NCBI RefSeq assembly: GCF_004366635.1
Contig: NZ_SORN01000007.1
Coordinates: 62,001 to 126,000 of the forward strand
Origin: Roseinatronobacter bogoriensis DSM 18756
GTDB taxonomy: Bacteria > Pseudomonadota > Alphaproteobacteria > Rhodobacterales > Rhodobacteraceae
Reading direction: 5' to 3'
DNA: 64,000 nucleotides
Shown here: positions 59,405 to 64,000 of the stretch, in pieces
Layout: the number at the start of each line of letters is the position of its first letter
How positions within the stretch are numbered: position 1 is the first letter of the stretch
The notes under the pieces: model-generated
Told to the model about the DNA's origin: nothing
The model's input: the letters and a program-made list of their open reading frames with translations, nothing else
Database searches by the model: none
Made by a program: the position numbers and the translations under genes

Positions 59405-61063
59405 CTAGACTTCAGTCAAACGGCTCTCAAGCAACTCTCCGCGCTTGCGAAGTAGTGGGTAGCCGATCATGGCAAAAGACGTGTTCAAAGACTTGAATGC
59501 CCGTAAGAGTTCGAGATGAATCGCGCTTGTTTCAATCGATTCCGCCGTGCCCTTACGTAACCGATCCAGGTGGCGTGATTGCAGGTCGCGTGCGGTGTTG
59601 CGGATTTTCTCCTTTTCCTCCACCAATTCGCGGGCAAGCCCCACATCCTCTGACATCAGAACCGCAATCCCTTGCTGAACATTGCGAAGGACAACATCGT
59701 GGAAATCCGACAACTCGCGCCAGCCATCGCTGGAGAACTGAAGGTTCTCAAGTGATTTCCGCCGCGCCAGATCGACGGCCTTGCGTGCGATCATATCTGC
59801 ACCAGCTTCGAGATTGATGGCCGTCGTCGATAATTCAAATGCCCGAGCACCAATATCCTCTTGGCCATCGCGGCTACGAATCCCGGCGAGGTACATCCTC
59901 ACCTCCAATGCGCGGCGCTCGATAGCGCCATGTGCGTCCTGCATTTTCTGCGCAGCGACTTCATCAAAACTTTCAAACAATGGAAGGACCTGCCGCATCA
60001 TGGTTTCAATACGATTGCCCATATCCACCAGTTCACGCACAGCGCAGGCATAGGCGCGTGCAGGCTGGTCCTGAACTGCAGGATCAAGTGAGCTGTGGTT
60101 CATATCGGCAAGATGCGGATTAGGCACATCCGGCAGTAATACGGATGTCATACGCATGATCGGCCCGATCAATGGCAAACACACCGCCAGAAGCGCGGCA
60201 TTGAACAACAGGTGCAAATGCAGCGCTTGGGCCCCAGCGTCTGAACCCAGCAGATGTACCGGTAATTCTCCGGCCACGATCGCCCATAGCAGTAGTATCG
60301 CACCACCACCGCGTAGAACAAAATTTGCCCAGATCACCCTGCGCACCGTTACATCTGATTTCAGGGTCAGCAATACTGCAATCAAGGCCCCGCCCAGATT
60401 GGCACCCAGAACCATCGCAAACGCGGCAGAGGGGGGCAGCGCCCCTTGTGCTGCCAATGTTACGAATAACAGCACGGCCGCAACACTGGAATGCACAAGC
60501 CACGCAAAGACCGCTGCCAGAACAAACGCACTGACCATGTCATTTGCCAGATATTGCATGACGGTGCTTGCGCCCGCGCCATCGACCAGCGGCAGGCTGG
60601 CAGAGCGGATCAGGTCAAGTGACAAAAACACGAGGGCCAGGCCGATCATGATGCGCCCGATCTGGCGCAAACGCCTGCGCGAACTGCGCAGGAATATCAG
60701 CACACCCCCCAACAGCAATACCGGCGTAACGCCCACCAGCCGCGAATTCAGGACCAGCGCAACCACCGCCGAGCCTAGATCGGCCCCCAGAACAATGGCC
60801 ATCCCCGCCATGCTGCCAATCGCGCCCGCAGACACGAAACCCGCCATCAGCATGGCCACGGCTGTAGAGCTTTGCAGCAATACCGCTGCACCTGCACCAC
60901 TGAACGCGGCAGCAAGACGGTTTGATGTAGACCTGCGCAACCATAGGCGCAACTGTCCGCCAAAAGCGCGCTCGAACCCCGTGCGCACCAGCCGCACAGC
61001 CCAGATCAGCAGCGCCGCCGCGCCTGCCATATTCAGTATGAAAAGTATGGGCGAGGTTGCCAT
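59405..61063 (-). CDS. Na/Pi cotransporter family protein
   Basis: 552-residue membrane protein. The two duplicated QSST-type pore motifs, AAVLLQSSTAVAMLMAGFVS (residues ~58-77) and LVHSSVAAVLLFVTLAAQG (~190-208), are those of the type II Na/Pi cotransporters (NptA/YjbB). The C-terminal ~200 residues are helical and PhoU-like (VRELVDMGNRIETMMRQVLP onward), as usual in the bacterial form. It exchanges phosphate with sodium; in bacteria it may act as an exporter or importer. It is 45 bp downstream of the metallophosphoesterase gene in the same direction. Confidence 0.92.
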   Translation of the reverse strand: MATSPILFILNMAGAAALLIWAVRLVRTGFERAFGGQLRLWLRRSTSNRLAAAFSGAGAAVLLQSSTAVAMLMAGFVSAGAIGSMAGMAIVLGADLGSAVVALVLNSRLVGVTPVLLLGGVLIFLRSSRRRLRQIGRIMIGLALVFLSLDLIRSASLPLVDGAGASTVMQYLANDMVSAFVLAAVFAWLVHSSVAAVLLFVTLAAQGALPPSAAFAMVLGANLGGALIAVLLTLKSDVTVRRVIWANFVLRGGGAILLLWAIVAGELPVHLLGSDAGAQALHLHLLFNAALLAVCLPLIGPIMRMTSVLLPDVPNPHLADMNHSSLDPAVQDQPARAYACAVRELVDMGNRIETMMRQVLPLFESFDEVAAQKMQDAHGAIERRALEVRMYLAGIRSRDGQEDIGARAFELSTTAINLEAGADMIARKAVDLARRKSLENLQFSSDGWRELSDFHDVVLRNVQQGIAVLMSEDVGLARELVEEKEKIRNTARDLQSRHLDRLRKGTAESIETSAIHLELLRAFKSLNTSFAMIGYPLLRKRGELLESRLTEV

Positions 61064-61108
61064 GATGTCCTGCCGGAAAAGGAAGTCGCTACTTTGATGG
61101 GCAAGGCG

Positions 61109-61906
61109 CTAGAAGTCAAAGGGGCCATCCCCCATGAACAGCGGCTGTGCTGTCCAGCTGTCATCGGGTCCGGTGTCCAGAAGGGCGTAGCCTGTGGGGC
61201 CGGTCAGAAAGCCTACAGGGGCATCGGCGCGTCTATCCAGCGCGAATGCACTGCACAGCGACGGCGCGGTTACAACGCGGTGCGCGCCAATCCGGCCCAG
61301 ATAGACCCCATGCACATGCCCCGCCACGAAAGTAACCGGTTGGCAATTCGCGGGGATGGCCGCCGCCAGATCTTTGATGTTTTCCAGCGCTATATTATCC
61401 ATGAACCGGATGCCTGTCCTCAGGGGTGGGTGATGCAACGCCACAACCAGCGCCCGCCCATCCGCGCCTTGCAAAGCGTGGTTTAAAAACTCCAGACTGA
61501 CCGGCTGCACCCGCCCAGCGCCCCGCCCTTCGACCAGCGTATCAAGCCCGATCAGGCGGGTATCTGGCAGGTCCACGACCCAATCGACCAACCCAGACGC
61601 GGGCATCCAGTCCTGCCCCCCGAATGCTGCACGAAAGGCGCTACGGCTGTCATGATTGCCCGGCACGGCATAGACAGGCAGGCCAAACCGCGCCAGTTCA
61701 CGCCGCGCCAGATCATAGCTTTCCACGCTGCCATCCTCGCTAATGTCACCTGTCACCAGAACCCCGTCCAGCGGGCCGATGGCGGGCATCTGCGCAAGTA
61801 TCCGGTCCACACCTGCACGCAAGATCGCGCCGGTATCCAGCACACCGGAACACAGTGAACCCGGGGCCATGACATGCAGATCGGTCAGTTGCAGAAGACG
61901 CGCCAT
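61109..61906 (-). CDS. calcineurin-like metallophosphoesterase (CpdA/GpdQ type)
   Basis: 265-residue cytoplasmic phosphodiesterase. The dimetal ligands are in order: D9 and H11 (TDLH), D54 (GDISEDG), N84-H85-D86 (GNHD), H in VVALHHPP, and the GHVHG pair. The compact fold matches cyclic-AMP phosphodiesterase CpdA and glycerophosphodiesterase GpdQ. It follows the ABC permease by 3 bp, so its natural substrate may be the imported compound, for example a glycerophosphodiester, with the phosphate handled by the next gene. This is inferred from context. Confidence 0.85.
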   Translation of the reverse strand: MARLLQLTDLHVMAPGSLCSGVLDTGAILRAGVDRILAQMPAIGPLDGVLVTGDISEDGSVESYDLARRELARFGLPVYAVPGNHDSRSAFRAAFGGQDWMPASGLVDWVVDLPDTRLIGLDTLVEGRGAGRVQPVSLEFLNHALQGADGRALVVALHHPPLRTGIRFMDNIALENIKDLAAAIPANCQPVTFVAGHVHGVYLGRIGAHRVVTAPSLCSAFALDRRADAPVGFLTGPTGYALLDTGPDDSWTAQPLFMGDGPFDF

Positions 61907-61909
61907 GAT

Positions 61910-62782
61910 CTACTTGATCCCCGCGCGCAGGAAGGCCTGCACAAACTGGCGCTGGAACAGCAAAAACGCAATCAGCAGCGGCGCAATCGACATGATGGTC
62001 GCGGCTGAGATGACCGAGATATTCACCCCGCTTTCGGGCGCACCAAACAGCGACAACCCGACAGTCAGCGGACGTGTCGTCTCGGAATTGGTCACGATAA
62101 GCGGCCACAGAAAATTGTTCCAATGCGTGGACACCGACACCAGCGCATAGGCCAGATAGGTGGGCTTGGCCGAGGGCACATAAACGCGCCATAGCACGCC
62201 AAACCAACTGCACCCCTCAATGCGCGCGGCCTCGTCCAGTTCCTTGGGGACACTTTTGAACGCCTGCCGCATCAGAAAAATACCGAAAGCGCTGGCCCAA
62301 TAGGGCGTGCCGATCCCGAACACAGTGTCAAACATGCCCAGCCGCGACACCATGACGTAATTCTCGACGATCAGCACCTCTGGCAGGATGAAAAGCTGCA
62401 ACAACACAATGATGAACAGCACATCGCGCCCCGGAAACTGGAACTGTGCAAACGCATAGCCTGCCAGCGTGGTCACCACCAACTGCCCGGCCAGAACAAC
62501 AGTCACCAGCAAGAAAGTATTGAAGAAATACCGCAACCACGGTGCCCCGTCCCAAGCGGTGCGGAAATTGTCCAGCGTCCATGCGCCCGCAAGGTTGAAA
62601 TTCACCGCATCTGATGTTGAGTGGAACGCCGCCCACACGGCAAACAGCAGCGGTGCAATCCATACAATCGCAAGGGTCCATGCCCCGAGTGTGTCCAGCG
62701 CCAAAGTCAGGCGGGGCCGGAAACTGCGCTTGGGGGCCATGACATAGTGCGTGGCCTGACCGGATTTAACTGCATCGCTCAT
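61910..62782 (-). CDS. ABC sugar-type permease (MalG/UgpE family)
   Basis: 290-residue inner-membrane subunit with six helices. The cytoplasmic EAA loop is DEAARIEGCSWFGVLWRVYV (residues ~195-215), the contact to an ATPase. The N-terminal arm before the first helix is longer than usual (~25 residues). It overlaps the second permease gene by 4 bp and precedes the phosphoesterase by 3 bp. The substrate is not evident; carbohydrate or glycerol-phosphate-type compounds are usual. Confidence 0.92.
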   Translation of the reverse strand: MSDAVKSGQATHYVMAPKRSFRPRLTLALDTLGAWTLAIVWIAPLLFAVWAAFHSTSDAVNFNLAGAWTLDNFRTAWDGAPWLRYFFNTFLLVTVVLAGQLVVTTLAGYAFAQFQFPGRDVLFIIVLLQLFILPEVLIVENYVMVSRLGMFDTVFGIGTPYWASAFGIFLMRQAFKSVPKELDEAARIEGCSWFGVLWRVYVPSAKPTYLAYALVSVSTHWNNFLWPLIVTNSETTRPLTVGLSLFGAPESGVNISVISAATIMSIAPLLIAFLLFQRQFVQAFLRAGIK

Positions 62783-63672
62783 TGGTAATGTGTCCTGCGG
62801 TCCAGAATGATGAACTTGATCGCGGCGGTAATACCCAACACCAGCAGCACCATGACCGTCAGCGCCGCCGCCTGCGGCCTGTCAAAATAGGAAAATGCCA
62901 GTTCCCAGATGTAATACAGCACCAGTTTGGACGCATCTGACGGCCCGCCCTTGGTCAGGATGAACAGGTGATCGATAAGTTTCACGGAATTGATCAGGGC
63001 ATTGACCGCCACGAAGATGGTGGTGGGCATCAGCAGCGGCAGGACAATCCGGCGGGTATAGGTCCAGCGGCTGGCCCCTTCGATATCGGCAGCTTCCTTC
63101 AGGTCCGGCGGAATGGTTTGCAGCGCCGCCAGATAGAAGATCATGAAGAAACCGGCCTCTTTCCATATGGTCACAATGATCACCGCCCAAAGCGCGGTTT
63201 CGGGACGGCCCAGCCAGTTGACGGACCCGAACCCGAACAAAGCGCCGATTTGGTCCAGCACCCCAAGACCCGGCGTATAGAAGAACAGCCAGATATTCGC
63301 CGCCGCAATCATCGGCAGGATTGTGGGCGTGAAAAAGGCGGTGCGCACGAAACCGCGCGCAGGGATTTTGGAATTGGCCCAGAGCGCCATCGCCAGCGCG
63401 ATGATGATCGACACAGGAATTGTCACACCTGCATAGATCAGGTTGTTGACGACAACTTTGGAAAAGGTGGGGTCGGCAAACAGCAGCTCATAATTGCCCG
63501 CGCCCACGAATTCAGACGGGTTGCGCCGTGTGCCCCGCGAAAACAGGCTTGACCAGAAGGTCATCGCGGACGGGATGAACGCAAATAACGACAGCAGGAT
63601 CAGCGCAGGCGACAACAGCATCCAGCCATACATGATGCGGCGGCGGCGCTCGTATCTTGCAAGATCATTCAT
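62779..63672 (-). CDS. ABC sugar-type permease (MalF/UgpA family)
   Basis: 297-residue inner-membrane subunit with six helices. The EAA loop is KEAADIEGASRWTYTRRIVL (residues ~195-215). The start at 63672 (MNDLARYERRRRIMYGWML) has GGAG 7 bp upstream; the longer frame to 63720 lacks a ribosome site. It follows the solute-binding protein gene by about 90 bp and overlaps the other permease gene. Confidence 0.92.
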   Translation of the reverse strand: MNDLARYERRRRIMYGWMLLSPALILLSLFAFIPSAMTFWSSLFSRGTRRNPSEFVGAGNYELLFADPTFSKVVVNNLIYAGVTIPVSIIIALAMALWANSKIPARGFVRTAFFTPTILPMIAAANIWLFFYTPGLGVLDQIGALFGFGSVNWLGRPETALWAVIIVTIWKEAGFFMIFYLAALQTIPPDLKEAADIEGASRWTYTRRIVLPLLMPTTIFVAVNALINSVKLIDHLFILTKGGPSDASKLVLYYIWELAFSYFDRPQAAALTVMVLLVLGITAAIKFIILDRRTHYQ

Positions 63673-63761
63673 GCTGTCACTCCAGACGAAAACCGCACCC
63701 GCTGGGCGCTGGCAGGACAAAGCGACAGGGGGCGCAACTTGCGCCCCCCACCTGGGGAGGA

Positions 63762-64000
63762 TTAGCGGTAAGGGGCCAGAAGCCGGTCAGCGATGGCTTG
63801 CGCCTGTGCCAGTGCATCTGCGGGCGCGGCAGAACCCGTCAGCGCGGACTGGATAGCGGTGTTCAGTGCATCACGCACCCGCGCCCCTTCATAGGTGGAC
63901 AGTTCCGCCACCGAATATTCCAGCTGGTCGCGCGCAACAATCGCAGCCGGGAAATCTTCGGCATAGGCGCGCAGCACATCCGTTTCATAGGCCGCAGGGC
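63762..64000 (-). CDS. extracellular solute-binding protein of the ABC transporter (partial, 5' end outside window)
   Basis: The last 78 or so codons of a protein read leftwards off the right edge. LRAYAEDFPAAIVARDQLEY then VRDALNTAIQSALTGSAAPA and DALAQAQAIADRLLAPYR is the usual helical end of family-1 sugar-binding proteins (the closing helices before the stop). It precedes the two permeases in the same direction, and together they form an importer whose ATPase is not in this window. The N-terminal signal peptide and ligand domain lie outside. Confidence 0.82.
   Translation of the reverse strand, partial: PAAYETDVLRAYAEDFPAAIVARDQLEYSVAELSTYEGARVRDALNTAIQSALTGSAAPADALAQAQAIADRLLAPYR

Overview
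The window reads as a chromosomal segment of a facultatively denitrifying alphaproteobacterium, most likely Rhodobacterales (Rhodobacteraceae or Roseobacteraceae). This rests on the protein families and their arrangement: a narKKGHJI cluster, NnrS/NnrU, tripartite tricarboxylate (Tct) transporters, MeaB, and an AtuA/DUF4387 pair. It is high-GC and gene-dense. No species is claimed.

Layout. 1-3 kb: end of a phenylacetate cluster (paaG-paaI-paaK-TetR), read leftwards, with a palindromic operator candidate. 3-4.8 kb: hpd (tyrosine/homogentisate route) divergent from an Lrp-type regulator. 4.8-6.3 kb: meaB and rpmB. 6.5-16.3 kb: an integrated element of about 9.7 kb at the 3' end of tRNA-Arg(TCT), bounded by a 15-bp direct repeat. 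It holds an integrase, an AlpA-like protein, small unknown genes, a repressor-type switch with twin operators, and a head-only HK97-type packaging set (connector, large terminase, HNH, capsid, prohead protease, portal). No tail, lysis or recognisable replication genes are present. It looks like a capsid-forming phage satellite and is the most interesting object here. 16.3-16.9 kb: a 644-bp element with 25-bp terminal inverted repeats and a PIN-toxin remnant.

17-26 kb: a site-2 protease, then tctCBA plus an AbrB-family membrane protein, divergent from an AtuA-like protein, a DUF4387 protein, a small unknown protein and a LysR regulator. 26.5-31.8 kb: a DUF481 outer-membrane protein, a BCCT transporter, a voltage-sensor-type cation channel with a zinc ribbon, and an MscS channel. 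32-49.7 kb: nitrate respiration and NO defence. This part has an NsrR-like sensor, nnrS-nnrU, a Mo-cofactor set (mogA, DUF2478, moeA), and a long leftward unit usp-narK-narK-narGHJI-PPIase-hemerythrin-moeA. An FNR/CRP-type regulator is divergent from it, and four TTGAT-N4-ATCAA-type boxes mark the control regions.

50-59 kb: a small potassium channel, then a leftward set for a 1867-residue repeat-rich surface protein, an outer-membrane protein and a Pro-Ala-rich protein, with a divergent TPR/glycosyltransferase-like protein. The surface gene carries about forty 18-bp tandem repeats. 59.4-64 kb: a Na/Pi cotransporter, a metallophosphoesterase, two ABC permeases and the end of a solute-binding protein, all leftwards, which suggests uptake of a sugar or organophosphate. 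All assignments come from reading translations and motifs by eye; no database search was run.
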